This document shows positions 17,720 to 25,476 of a DNA stretch of 30,362 bases, piece by piece (position 1 is the first letter of the stretch; each line of letters opens with the position of its first letter). The stretch comes from CAINDZ01 sp964399195 (GTDB lineage Bacteria > Krumholzibacteriota > Krumholzibacteriia > LZORAL124-64-63). The notes under the pieces are model-generated. The model was given only the letters and a program-made list of their open reading frames with translations. It did no database searches and was not told the origin of the DNA. The stretch lies in the NCBI GenBank assembly GCA_964399195.1, contig CAYNPY010000043.1:1-30362 (forward strand), in the 5' to 3' direction. The position numbers were made by a program, and so were the translations under genes.

Positions 17720-18358
17720 ATGAAATGCACCCCTTCGCCGCACCCGGGGCCCCGGGCGGCGCCGCGCGCGCTGGCCGCTCTGCTGCTGGCCGGCGCCGTC
17801 GCGGCGGCCCAGTCCGCCGCGGCAGGCACCCTCTGCGGCACGGTCCGCGACGCCCTGACCGCTGAGCCCGTGGCCCGCGCCGGCGTCTTCCTGCGCGCCC
17901 TCGACTGGTCCTACACCGGCCTGCACGCGGCCAGCGCCGCCGACGGCTCCTGGTGCCTCGACGGCGTGCCGCCGGGCACCTACCACCTCGATGTCCGCGT
18001 CGACGACTACCGCATCGGGCTGGTGCAGAACGTCGTCGTCGACGCCGCGACCAGCGGGCTCGACATCGCCACGCACCTGCCCGCGGCCACGCTGGATGCG
18101 CCCTGGCCCAACCCGGCCACGGGGCTGGTGAGCTTCCGCCTGCGGCTGGCCCGCGACGGCGCGGCCGCGGTGGGCGTGTACGACCTGGCCGGCAGGCGCG
18201 TGCGCGCCTGGGCCGACGGCCACGCCGCCGCCGGCGAACGCGTGATCGATTGGGACTTCCGCGACGACCGCGGCCGCGAGGTGCCGGCCGGCCGCTATTA
18301 CCTGCGCCTGGAGGCCGGCGGCGACATCGTCACCAGGCCGTTCGTGCGCGTGCGCTGA
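17720..18358 (+). CDS. Secreted CarboxypepD_reg / FlgD-like protein
   Basis: The protein has 212 residues. The ATG lies 10 bases after GGGAGG. A signal peptide (basic PRAAPRALAALLLAGAVAAA, cleavage near AAAG) is followed by a carboxypeptidase-regulatory-like Ig fold (about 36-110: GTLCGTVRDALTAEPVARAGV, GVPPGTYHLDV). A FlgD/type-A sorting-like domain follows (about 125-212: APWPNPATG, VGVYDLAGRRVRAW, VPAGRYYLRL). It is therefore a tiny secreted protein made of one beta-sandwich and a sorting signal, with no catalytic motif. It may be an adhesin-like or glycan-binding surface piece. It is followed 53 bases later by a lipoprotein that also starts with this Ig fold, so the two may work together. 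Confidence 0.75.
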   Translation: MKCTPSPHPGPRAAPRALAALLLAGAVAAAQSAAAGTLCGTVRDALTAEPVARAGVFLRALDWSYTGLHAASAADGSWCLDGVPPGTYHLDVRVDDYRIGLVQNVVVDAATSGLDIATHLPAATLDAPWPNPATGLVSFRLRLARDGAAAVGVYDLAGRRVRAWADGHAAAGERVIDWDFRDDRGREVPAGRYYLRLEAGGDIVTRPFVRVR

Positions 18359-18363
18359 ACCGC

Positions 18364-18385
18364 GCGGGGATCCTGCAATCCCCGC
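18364..18385 (+). terminator. Hairpin between secreted-protein and lipoprotein genes
   Basis: GCGGGGAT and ATCCCCGC pair as 8 bp around a 6-base loop, beginning 5 bases after the TGA of the 212-aa protein and ending before the ribosome binding site (GGGGAG) of the lipoprotein. There is no T-run, so it may attenuate or protect the 3' end rather than terminate. Confidence 0.4.
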
Positions 18386-18411
18386 CACCACCGCAACCAG
18401 GGGAGACCGAC

Positions 18412-20778
18412 ATGAACCGCTCGTCCGCGCCAGGATGCCGACCGCTGGGTCCGGCCTTGCGCTTCGTGATCACCGCCGCATCGCTGGGGCTGATCCTGGC
18501 CCTGGCGGCCTGCAGTTCCGACCAGGGCGTCAGCCCGCTGCCGGGCCCGCAGACCCCCAGCGGCGCCGTGCTCGGCGGCCGCGTCCGTGACATCGGCGGC
18601 CAGCCGATCGGCGGCGTCGTGGTGACGGCCGAGCCCGTGGTCGGCGGCCTGCCGGCCAGCGTGCGCGCGCGGCTGGACGCGCAGGCCCGCGGCGAGCTCC
18701 CCGCCACGGCCGACGAGCCGGGCCGCAAGGCCGCGGACGGCCGGCTGGCTGCGGTCAGCGACCGGGAGGGCCGGTTCGCGTTCGCCGGCCTGCAGCCCGG
18801 CGTCTGGCTGGTCACGACCGAAGCGCGCGACCACAAGGCCGGCCGCGCCACGGCCGACGTGCCGGAACCGCGCGCGGGCGCGCTGGCCGATACGACCTTC
18901 GTCGACATTGCGCTGGTGCCGACCGGCACGTTCCACGGCAGCGCCACCCTGCAGAACGCGACGAACCACCGAAGCACGGTCGTCTACTGCGAGGGGACGT
19001 CCTACGTCGCGGTCACCGACGCGGCCGGGACCTACGTCATGCGCGACGTGCCGGCAGGCAACTACACGCTGGTCGCCACGCACAGCGGCTGGCTGGACCG
19101 GGAAGCGAACGGCTCGCTTGCGGCCGCCGGCGACAGCGTCGCGGTGGCCCCGCTGCTGCTGCCGCGCGAGAACAACCTGGCGCCGGTGGTGACCATCACG
19201 GCCCCGGTCGAGGGCGCCACGGTGTCGCAGGCGGTCACCGGCTTCGCGGCGACGGCCAGCGACCCGGACGGCTCGATCGTCCTCTACGAATGGGACTTCG
19301 AGGATGACGGCACGTTCGACGCCAGTTCGACGACGACGGCGGACGTCACCATCGCGTGGCCCGCGACGGGATCCTACCGCGCGAAGATCCGCGTGACCGA
19401 CGACCGCGGCGCCATCGCCCTGGCCGTGGTGAACTTCGACGTGGCAGAGGACATCCATGTCTCGGCGACCACGGGCTCGGACGCCAACGCGGGCACGCGG
19501 CTCGCCCCGGTGGCCACGGTCGCCATGGGATTGTCGCTGGCCGAGGCCGGCGGCGTGCCCTTCGTGCTCGTCGAGGCCGGCGCCTACAGCGAGAACGTAT
19601 TGCTGCGCGACAACGTCTCCATCATCGGCGGCTACTCGCTGCCCGGCTGGACGCGGACCGCCGGCAGCCGTTCCACGCTGTCCGCGGTCACGCCCGCTCT
19701 GCGCCAGGAGGGCGTCAGCGGCGCCACGTACACGGGGCTCGTCTTCCAGTCCGCGCCGGCGATCGCGCCCGGCAGCCCCTCCATCGCGCTGTGGCTGGTC
19801 AGCTGCGTCGACCTGCGCTTCGTGGACTGCGCATTCACCGCCGGCACCGGCGCCGACGGGGTCAGCGGAACGCCGGGGAACCCGGGCACGGCCGGCGCCG
19901 GCGGCAACAACGGCTTCAGCGGCGCCTCCAACGGGAGCGGCGGCGGCATGGGCGGCAGCGGCGGCACGGGCGGCAGCACCGGCGGGGCCGGCGGCATGGG
20001 CGGCTACCTGGGCAACGGCGCCGCGGGCGCCACCGGCAGCGGCGGCGCGCCCGGCGGAACGCCGGGGGCCTACGCCACCTCGTGCGGCGGCTCCGGCGGC
20101 AACGGCGGCACCGGGGCCACGGGCGGCAGCGGCTCCCCCGGGGCGAACGGCTCCGCCCTGCTGTCGAACGTCGGCCTGGTGACGGCGGGCAACTGGGTGA
20201 CCATCACCGGGAACAACGGCGGCACCGGAGCGCCCGGCCAGTCGGGCGGCGGCGGCGGCGGCGGCGGTGGCGGCTACGAACAGACCCTGCTCTGTTCGGG
20301 CGATCGCGGCGGTGGCGGCGGCGGCGGCGGCGGCGGCGGCACCGGCGGCCTGGGCGGCGGCGGCGGCCAGGGCGGTGGGGCTTCCCTCGCCGTGCTCCTG
20401 GTCAACAGTTCGCCGGAGTTCGACGCCGCCTGCCGGTTCGAGTCGGGCCAGGGCGGCACGGGCGGCGACGGCGGCCAGGGCGGCGCGGGCGGCGGTGGCG
20501 GTCCGCGCGGCAGCGGCGGCAGCGGCGGCGGCGACGCCGGCAATGGCGGCCAGGGCGGCCTTGGCGGCAGCGGCGGCGGCGGCGGTGGCGGCCAGGGCGG
20601 GCCGGGCGGTCCGTCGATCTGCGTCTACCGTTCCGGCGTGTCGAACCCCGTGTTCGAGGGCGTGCCTCTGATGCTCGTCGGCACGCCCGGCGCCGGCGGC
20701 GCCGGCGGCCTGCGCGGCGGCGGCGGCTCCAGCGCGGCGAGCGGACCGACCGGAGCGGCGCAGGCGATCTACCCCTAG
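18412..20778 (+). CDS. Multidomain lipoprotein: CarboxypepD_reg, PKD, DUF1565-like and Gly-rich region
   Basis: The protein has 788 residues. The ATG follows GGGGAG. A lipoprotein signal ends in the lipobox LAAC, making Cys34 the lipidated residue. Two carboxypeptidase-regulatory-like Ig domains (about 50-145 and 172-225), a PKD domain (about 256-345: ASDPDGSIVLYEWDFEDDG, YRAKIRVTDDRG) and a DUF1565/right-handed beta-helix start (about 349-475: SATTGSDANAGT, VLVEAGAYSENVLLRDNVSIIGGY) follow. From about 478 the chain is dominated by GG-x repeats to near the end, broken by short ordinary segments, which is what a helix fold with very long Gly-rich turns would give. Similar architectures occur in large-genome environmental bacteria. 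No enzyme motif was seen; a surface or matrix role is likely. Confidence 0.8.
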   Translation: MNRSSAPGCRPLGPALRFVITAASLGLILALAACSSDQGVSPLPGPQTPSGAVLGGRVRDIGGQPIGGVVVTAEPVVGGLPASVRARLDAQARGELPATADEPGRKAADGRLAAVSDREGRFAFAGLQPGVWLVTTEARDHKAGRATADVPEPRAGALADTTFVDIALVPTGTFHGSATLQNATNHRSTVVYCEGTSYVAVTDAAGTYVMRDVPAGNYTLVATHSGWLDREANGSLAAAGDSVAVAPLLLPRENNLAPVVTITAPVEGATVSQAVTGFAATASDPDGSIVLYEWDFEDDGTFDASSTTTADVTIAWPATGSYRAKIRVTDDRGAIALAVVNFDVAEDIHVSATTGSDANAGTRLAPVATVAMGLSLAEAGGVPFVLVEAGAYSENVLLRDNVSIIGGYSLPGWTRTAGSRSTLSAVTPALRQEGVSGATYTGLVFQSAPAIAPGSPSIALWLVSCVDLRFVDCAFTAGTGADGVSGTPGNPGTAGAGGNNGFSGASNGSGGGMGGSGGTGGSTGGAGGMGGYLGNGAAGATGSGGAPGGTPGAYATSCGGSGGNGGTGATGGSGSPGANGSALLSNVGLVTAGNWVTITGNNGGTGAPGQSGGGGGGGGGGYEQTLLCSGDRGGGGGGGGGGGTGGLGGGGGQGGGASLAVLLVNSSPEFDAACRFESGQGGTGGDGGQGGAGGGGGPRGSGGSGGGDAGNGGQGGLGGSGGGGGGGQGGPGGPSICVYRSGVSNPVFEGVPLMLVGTPGAGGAGGLRGGGGSSAASGPTGAAQAIYP
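19842..20760 (+). repeat. Gly-rich GGC-repeat region inside lipoprotein gene
   Basis: About 900 bases are built mainly from GGC/GGN codons encoding GGxGG-type repeats, with uninterrupted Gly runs of up to about 11 residues at 20250-20340. Interruptions encode normal sequence (for example LLVNSSPEFDAACRFE), so this is patterned coding sequence and not simple junk. Such tracts are prone to length change by slippage and to assembly error. Confidence 0.8.
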
Positions 20779-20799
20779 GTCGCCTGCCGACGAATGGAC

Positions 20800-20836
20800 G
20801 CGGGGTCCGCTCCCAGTGCGTGGGCGCGGACCCCGC
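20800..20836. terminator. Bidirectional terminator hairpin
   Basis: GCGGGGTCCGC (20800-20810) pairs perfectly with GCGGACCCCGC (20826-20836). Inside the loop CCCA and TGGG pair again. It lies between the convergent lipoprotein and CYTH genes and touches the CYTH stop. There is no T-run on either side, as is usual for hairpins in such GC-rich genomes. Confidence 0.65.
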
Positions 20837-21376
20837 CTACGTTTCGCCGCGCATCAGCAGGTCGACGTACGCCCCCGCGACCAGTTGCGCCGGCGCAACA
20901 CCCAGCGCGGTGAGCAGCCGCCGCGCTTCCTCCTGCCCCGCCGCCGCGGCCTCGCCCTCTTCCAGCACGACCTCCAGCTCGAGGAACGCGCCCAGCCCTT
21001 CCACGCGGTCCAGGTGCACGCGCGTGCGGCCGACCAGCCACAGCTCGCGCCGCTTGCGCACGCGGCCCGTCTGGCCGTACGCCAGCGTGAGCGCCTCGCG
21101 CAGCGGCGCGCAGTTCGCGACAGGCGCCAGCACGTAGAACGATTCCTTGGCCTCCGTCGCGTCCGCGCGGCGGTAGAAGATCAGCTCGCCGTCGCCGTCG
21201 GCGAAAGCGCGCAGCTTGAGGCGGCCGTTCGCGCAGGGGAAGAAGGTGTCGTCCTGCTCGATGACCTGCGGACCGTGGGCGCCCAGGGCGGCCGCGCGCG
21301 CCGCCGCTTCCGCCAGCGCGCCCTGGCCGTCCAGGCGGGCCTTGATCTCCACGTTGCGGGGCAATTCGTCCTCCAT
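20837..21376 (-). CDS. CYTH-domain protein (class IV adenylyl cyclase / triphosphatase-like)
   Basis: The protein has 179 residues from ATG at 21376, which puts the CYTH signature at the N-terminus as usual (NVEIKAR, residues 8-14). Later motifs fit: RLKLR, GELIFYRR, VHLDRVEGLGAFLELEV and a C-terminal SYVDLL-like end (GAYVDLL). CYTH enzymes bind organic triphosphates or polyphosphate in an eight-stranded tunnel with a divalent metal. The cellular substrate cannot be told from sequence. An upstream in-frame ATG at 21412 abuts the assembly gap and may be the true start, since no clear ribosome binding site precedes 21376. It lies in the same direction as the VWA gene across the gap. Confidence 0.8.
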   Translation of the reverse strand: MEDELPRNVEIKARLDGQGALAEAAARAAALGAHGPQVIEQDDTFFPCANGRLKLRAFADGDGELIFYRRADATEAKESFYVLAPVANCAPLREALTLAYGQTGRVRKRRELWLVGRTRVHLDRVEGLGAFLELEVVLEEGEAAAAGQEEARRLLTALGVAPAQLVAGAYVDLLMRGET

Positions 21377-21412
21377 CGCGACTTGCGCCGGCGCAAGCGG
21401 CGCAACGCCCAT

Positions 21413-21512
21413 NNNNNNNNNNNNNNNNNNNNNNNNNNNNNNNNNNNNNNNNNNNNNNNNNNNNNNNNNNNNNNNNNNNNNNNNNNNNNNNNNNNNNNNN
21501 NNNNNNNNNNNN
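21413..21512. other. Assembly gap of 100 N
   Basis: Exactly 100 unknown bases, the conventional placeholder for a scaffold join of unknown length. The two flanks share CCCAT, so the true distance may be tiny or even negative. Open frames that run through the gap are not evidence of a gene. Confidence 0.98.
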
Positions 21513-21520
21513 CCCATGGC

Positions 21521-23659
21521 TCACCAGTCGTCGTCCCGCCGCCCCTCCGCGCGCAGGTCCGCCGCCGCCCGGATCATCCGCGCCAGGTCCTGCACCGCCT
21601 GGTCGCGGGGCAGTTCGCGCGCCAGCCCGTCGGCGATGGGCACCAGCGCCGACAGGCGGCTCTCCTTCGCCCAGTAGCTGCCGCGCAGGATCTCGGCGAA
21701 CTCGGCGGCCAGGGCCTGCGCCCGGTACTGCGGCGAGCCGCCGTCGTCCCGGCCCGAGAACAACCGCGCCTCGATCGCGCGCTCAACCTCGGTGACGCGG
21801 CCGGCCTGCGCGGTGTCGTGCTCGGGCGCTTCCCAGCGCAGGCGCACGACGCCGAGGCGCCCTTCATCGTCATCGTCGTCCCGGCGGTCGCGGTCGGCCG
21901 CCAGCTTGAGCTCGTACAGCGCCGTGACCTGGTGCCCCGCCCCCACCTCGCCCGCGTCGACGGCGTCGTTGCGGAAGTCGCGGTCGGCCACGTCGCGGTT
22001 CTCGTAGCCGAGCAGGCGCCAACGCGTCACGCGCCGCGGGTCGAACTCGACCTGGACCTTCGCCTGGCGGGCCACGGTCTGCAGCAGGCCGGTCAGGTTC
22101 TCGCGGAAGACGCGCTCGGCCTCGCGCGGGTGGTCCACGTAGAAGTAGTTGCCATCGCCCTTGTCGGCGAGCCGCTCCATCAGCACGTCGTTGTAGTTGC
22201 CCATGCCGAAGCCGATGGTCGAGAGCGCGATGCCGTCGTCGGCGCCGCCGCGCGCCAGGTCGAGGATGCCCTCGGCGTCGGTAGCCCGTCCGGCGTTGGC
22301 CACGCCGTCCGAGCAGAGGATCAGGCGGTTGACGTGGCCGGGCTCGAAGTCGCGGCGCGCCAGCTCGTAGCCCAGCTTCAGTCCGGCCGCCGCGTTGGTC
22401 GACCCGGTCGGCCGCAGGCCGCCGATGACCTCGAGGATCTCGTCGCGGCGCGAGGCGTCCACCAGCGGCAGGCGCACCTCGGCGTGGGACCCGTAGGTGA
22501 CGACGCCGACGCGGTCGCCCTCGCCCAGCTCGTCGACCAGCACGCGCAGGGCCCGCTTGACCGCGCCCAGGCGGTTCTCGCGGTCCATCGAGCCGGAGAC
22601 GTCGATGACGAAGACCAGGTTGGCCGGCTTGCGCTGCGCGGCGTCGACGCTGCGGGCGACGATGCCCACGCGAAGCAGGTGGTAGCCCTCGCCGAAGCGC
22701 GACGGCCCGCCGTCCAGCCCGATGCGGAACGTCTCGCGCCCGTGCGGCGGCCAGCCGGAGTCGATAGCGTTGACGAACTCCTCGACGCGGATGGCGGCCG
22801 CCGGCGGCAGCTCGCCCCGGCCCAGGTAGCTGCGCGCCAGCGTGAACGACGCGTTGTCCACGTCCAGCGCGAAGGTCGACAGCGCGTCCTCTTCAGTGGC
22901 GACGAAGGGGTTCGTGCCCGCGTGCTCGAAGTACATCGCGTCGAAGCTCTCGCCGTTCGGCAGCGGGGCGCCGCCGGTGTTCGAGCCGGGCGCGGGCCGC
23001 AGGGACGGCCGGCCGACGTCCGACGGCGCCGCAGCAGACCGCCGGGAGACGTCGTCCGTCCGCGGCGGATTCGCGTACCTCACGGCGTCGTGGTAAACCG
23101 CGCCCGCCCGCTTCTGCAGCGCCGGGTCCGACGAGTCGACGGCGTACTTCTCGAACGTTTCGCCCGTGACGTCGCGCCCGGCGGCCGCCTGGGGCGAGCT
23201 CTGCGCGACGGGCTCCGGGGCCACGGCCACGACCGACTCGGTGGCGGGGGCGGACTTCATGTCGCGGGCGGCGATGTCGGCCGCCGTCGACGGCTGCCGG
23301 ACCGTCTCGACGCTGCCTTTTGGCGCGGGCGGCGCCGGCCTGTCCGCCTGACGTTCGGCGGGGGCCGGCTGCTCCAGAGCCACCACGGGCGCCTCGCTCC
23401 GCGGCGCCTCCACCCGCGCGATCTCCGGCCGCGGCTGCACGGCGACCACGGCCTGCGGCCGGCGCTCGCCGAACCACCAGCCGATGGCCGCCAGCGCGAC
23501 CACCGCCAGCGCCGCGGTCGCCCAGGCCGGCCGCCGCAGGCCGCGCGGCCCGCGGGCCGCCGCGCCGGCGCCCTTCACTTCCCGCCGCACCGCGTACCAC
23601 AGGCTCTCGGCCTCGCGGTCCTCCAGGCGGTACCGGTCGTGCTTCAGGTGGCGCTTCAT
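21521..23659 (-). CDS. Membrane-anchored VWA-domain protein (YfbK-like), possible anti-sigma partner
   Basis: The protein has 712 residues. The ATG shares ATGA with the stop of the sigma-factor gene. A cytoplasmic head of about 45 residues (HDRYRLEDREAESLWYAVRREV) precedes one membrane span (about 46-63, ATAALAVVALAAIGWWFG), then a Pro/Ala-rich linker to about 235. A VWA-associated N domain (about 240-330: DAMYFEHAGTNPFVATEEDALSTFALDVDNASF, a von Willebrand-type region) leads into the VWA domain with an intact MIDAS: DVSGS (353-357), the Thr in PTGST (418) and the Asp in CSDG. A DUF3520-like C-terminus follows. The sigma-coupled gene order and the cytoplasmic head suggest that it holds or senses for the sigma factor while the VWA part binds a ligand outside. 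That role is inference. Confidence 0.85.
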   Translation of the reverse strand: MKRHLKHDRYRLEDREAESLWYAVRREVKGAGAAARGPRGLRRPAWATAALAVVALAAIGWWFGERRPQAVVAVQPRPEIARVEAPRSEAPVVALEQPAPAERQADRPAPPAPKGSVETVRQPSTAADIAARDMKSAPATESVVAVAPEPVAQSSPQAAAGRDVTGETFEKYAVDSSDPALQKRAGAVYHDAVRYANPPRTDDVSRRSAAAPSDVGRPSLRPAPGSNTGGAPLPNGESFDAMYFEHAGTNPFVATEEDALSTFALDVDNASFTLARSYLGRGELPPAAAIRVEEFVNAIDSGWPPHGRETFRIGLDGGPSRFGEGYHLLRVGIVARSVDAAQRKPANLVFVIDVSGSMDRENRLGAVKRALRVLVDELGEGDRVGVVTYGSHAEVRLPLVDASRRDEILEVIGGLRPTGSTNAAAGLKLGYELARRDFEPGHVNRLILCSDGVANAGRATDAEGILDLARGGADDGIALSTIGFGMGNYNDVLMERLADKGDGNYFYVDHPREAERVFRENLTGLLQTVARQAKVQVEFDPRRVTRWRLLGYENRDVADRDFRNDAVDAGEVGAGHQVTALYELKLAADRDRRDDDDDEGRLGVVRLRWEAPEHDTAQAGRVTEVERAIEARLFSGRDDGGSPQYRAQALAAEFAEILRGSYWAKESRLSALVPIADGLARELPRDQAVQDLARMIRAAADLRAEGRRDDDW

Positions 23660-24285
23660 GGCTGATTCCCTCCCGGCATCTCGCGGAACACCAGGTCGTC
23701 GCCGCCCTGCAGCCAGGCGCGCAGGTTGCGGCAGGCCCGGTGGTGATGGACCCGCGCCGTGGGCTCGCCGCAGCCCAGGGCCGCGGCGATCTCGGCGAAG
23801 GGCGCGTCCTCCAGCTCGCGCAGCAGAAGGGCCGCGCGCTGGTGCGGCGACAGGCGGTCGAGGGCCGCCTGGAAGCCGTCACCGAGTCCGGGGAACGTCG
23901 CTTCGTTTCGGGAGGAGGAAAGGGCGGTGCGCTCGAGGGCCAGCGCCGCCAGCCGCCTGACGCCCAGCTTCACGCGGCGCCGCCAGTCGAGGCACTTGCG
24001 CAGCCCCACCGACCGCAGCCAGGCCAGCAGCGTGCCCTGCCCGCGGTACGTGTCCAGGCGCGCGAGCGCCGTGACGTACGTCTCCTGCAGCAGGTCGCGC
24101 GCGGCCTCGCGGTCGCCGGTCTGGTAGACCAGGAAGTTGAACAGCGGCCGACAGGTGGCGTCGTAGAGGCGGCGCCAGGCCTCTTCGTCGCCTCCGGCCG
24201 CGGCGCGGGCCAGGTCCAGGTCGGATTCCGGGACCCCGGGTGGCGCCGAAGGGCGGTCCGGCTGCTGGTGATCGGCTTTGCCCAT
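23656..24285 (-). CDS. ECF-type RNA polymerase sigma factor
   Basis: The protein has 209 residues. ATG at 24285 has AGGAGG with a 6-base spacer; an upstream ATG lacks one. Region 2 (about 34-102) is seen as EEAWRRLYDATCRPLFNFLV, DREAARDLLQETYVTAL and the promoter-melting part GTLLAWLRSVGLRKCLDWRRR. Region 4 (about 135-190) is DGFQAALDRLSPHQRAALLLRE, then a helix-turn-helix (FAEIAAALGCGEPTARVHHHRACRNLRAWL). It directs RNA polymerase to a dedicated promoter set. The downstream VWA protein overlaps it by four bases and is the candidate regulator. No clear promoter was seen upstream, though TTGACA occurs on this strand at 24406-24411. Confidence 0.9.
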   Translation of the reverse strand: MGKADHQQPDRPSAPPGVPESDLDLARAAAGGDEEAWRRLYDATCRPLFNFLVYQTGDREAARDLLQETYVTALARLDTYRGQGTLLAWLRSVGLRKCLDWRRRVKLGVRRLAALALERTALSSSRNEATFPGLGDGFQAALDRLSPHQRAALLLRELEDAPFAEIAAALGCGEPTARVHHHRACRNLRAWLQGGDDLVFREMPGGNQP

Positions 24286-24434
24286 GAGCTTCCTCCTCGC
24301 TCCGGACCACAAGACGGACGCCGGGAGGGATCCGTTTACCTGCGGTCGCCGACGAGCGAGGCGCCGGGAGCGGCGGGCCTGAAAGTGACGGAGGGCCGAA
24401 CCTCATGTCAACAAGGGGCGGGCGCGGCGCGTTC

Positions 24435-24450
24435 CCGGCGGGCCCGCCGG
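24435..24450. repeat. 16-bp perfect palindrome upstream of metallopeptidase promoter
   Basis: CCGGCGGGCCCGCCGG lies 10 bases upstream of the -35 box of the ypfJ-like promoter and between the divergent sigma-factor and metallopeptidase genes. It could be an operator, but GC richness makes such palindromes less surprising. Confidence 0.3.
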
Positions 24451-24460
24451 CCGCCGCCGT

Positions 24461-24489
24461 TTGACGATCCGGCCGCGGTCCGGTAGGGT
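24461..24489 (+). promoter_or_regulatory. Sigma-70 promoter of ypfJ-like gene
   Basis: TTGACG (24461-24466), a 17-base spacer and TAGGGT (24484-24489). Transcription should start near 24496, about 40 bases before the ATG. GGGGGGA serves as ribosome binding site. Confidence 0.6.
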
Positions 24490-24535
24490 GCGGGCGACAG
24501 GACTCACGGCGCTTCCATCGCAGGGGGGGACGGCC

Positions 24536-25393
24536 ATGCGCTGGCAGGGCAGGCGCGGCAGCAGCAACGTCGAGGACCGCCGCGGGCGCGGCGGCCCCGC
24601 CATGGTCGGCGGCGGTCTGGGCGGCCTGGGGCTGGTCGTCCTGATCATCTACGCGCTGATGGGGGGCGACCCGCTGGCCCTGCTCCAGCAGCAGCCCGGC
24701 GGCGGCCTGTCCGGCGGTCCGCAGTCCGGCGTCCCGGTCGACGCCGCCTCGGACGAGGCGGCCCGGTTCGTCAGCGTCGTGCTGGCCGACACCGAGGACG
24801 TCTGGCGCGAGCTCTTCGCCGCCGCGGGCGAAACGTACCGCGAACCGAAGCTGGTGCTGTTCTCGGACGCGGTCCATTCGGCCTGCGGCCTGCAGGACGC
24901 GGCGGTGGGGCCGTTCTACTGCCCGGCCGACGAGACGGCGTACATCGACCTGTCGTTCTACGAGACGCTGCGCGAGCGCTTCGGCGCCGCCGGCGACTTC
25001 GCCCAGGCCTACGTCATCGCGCACGAGATCGGGCATCACGTGCAGAACCTGCTGGGCATCTCCGAGCAGGTCGAGCGCGAGCGCCGGCGCGGCGGCCAGC
25101 GCGAGGCCAACGAGCTGTCGGTCAGGATGGAACTGCAGGCCGACTTCCTGGCCGGCGTCTGGGCCCACCACGCGCAGCGCCGCTTCGCGATCCTGGAGCC
25201 CGGCGACGTCGAGGAAGCCCTCAACGCCGCCAACGTCATCGGCGACGACAATCTGCAGAAGCAGACGCAGGGCCGCGTGGTCCCGGACGCCTTCACGCAC
25301 GGCACCGGCGAACAGCGCGTGCGCTGGTTCCGCCGCGGCTTCGAGACGGGCGACATCGACCAGGGCGACACGTTCGCGACCGACCGCCTGTAG
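24536..25393 (+). CDS. ypfJ: YpfJ-family neutral zinc metallopeptidase
   Basis: The protein has 285 residues, very close to the usual family length. MRWQGRRGSSNVEDRRG is the characteristic N-terminus, followed by one membrane span (about 24-42, VGGGLGGLGLVVLIIYAL). CGLQDAAVGPFYCPADETAYIDLSFY (117-142) and the zinc motif HEIGHH (163-168) with downstream ELQADFLAGVWAHH complete the PF04228 signature. The catalytic domain probably faces the periplasm. The family is widespread but the natural substrate is unknown. It has its own promoter and ends at a hairpin shared with the convergent dps. Confidence 0.93.
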   Translation: MRWQGRRGSSNVEDRRGRGGPAMVGGGLGGLGLVVLIIYALMGGDPLALLQQQPGGGLSGGPQSGVPVDAASDEAARFVSVVLADTEDVWRELFAAAGETYREPKLVLFSDAVHSACGLQDAAVGPFYCPADETAYIDLSFYETLRERFGAAGDFAQAYVIAHEIGHHVQNLLGISEQVERERRRGGQREANELSVRMELQADFLAGVWAHHAQRRFAILEPGDVEEALNAANVIGDDNLQKQTQGRVVPDAFTHGTGEQRVRWFRRGFETGDIDQGDTFATDRL

Positions 25394-25411
25394 TCCGCCG
25401 CGCGAACGGCC

Positions 25412-25444
25412 GAGCCCGCGCCGACCCGGGTCCGGCGCGGGCTC
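25412..25444. terminator. Bidirectional terminator between ypfJ-like gene and dps
   Basis: GAGCCCGCGCCG (25412-25423) pairs perfectly with CGGCGCGGGCTC (25433-25444), 12 bp, with the self-complementary ACCCGGGT in the loop. It lies between the convergent stops at 25393 and 25477. No T-run follows. Confidence 0.65.
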
Positions 25445-25476
25445 ACCTGCTTCCGCGCTGCCGCGGCCCCGGCCGC

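Noticed and set aside
19842..20760. Mycobacterial PE_PGRS gene
   Set aside because: There is no PE domain; the N-terminus is a lipoprotein with PKD and DUF1565-like parts.
19842..20760. Non-coding microsatellite or CRISPR-like array
   Set aside because: The repeats stay in frame, have irregular spacing, no unique spacers of equal length, and continue a lipoprotein reading frame.
21413..21512. Open frames spanning the N run
   Set aside because: Unknown bases cannot support a coding call.
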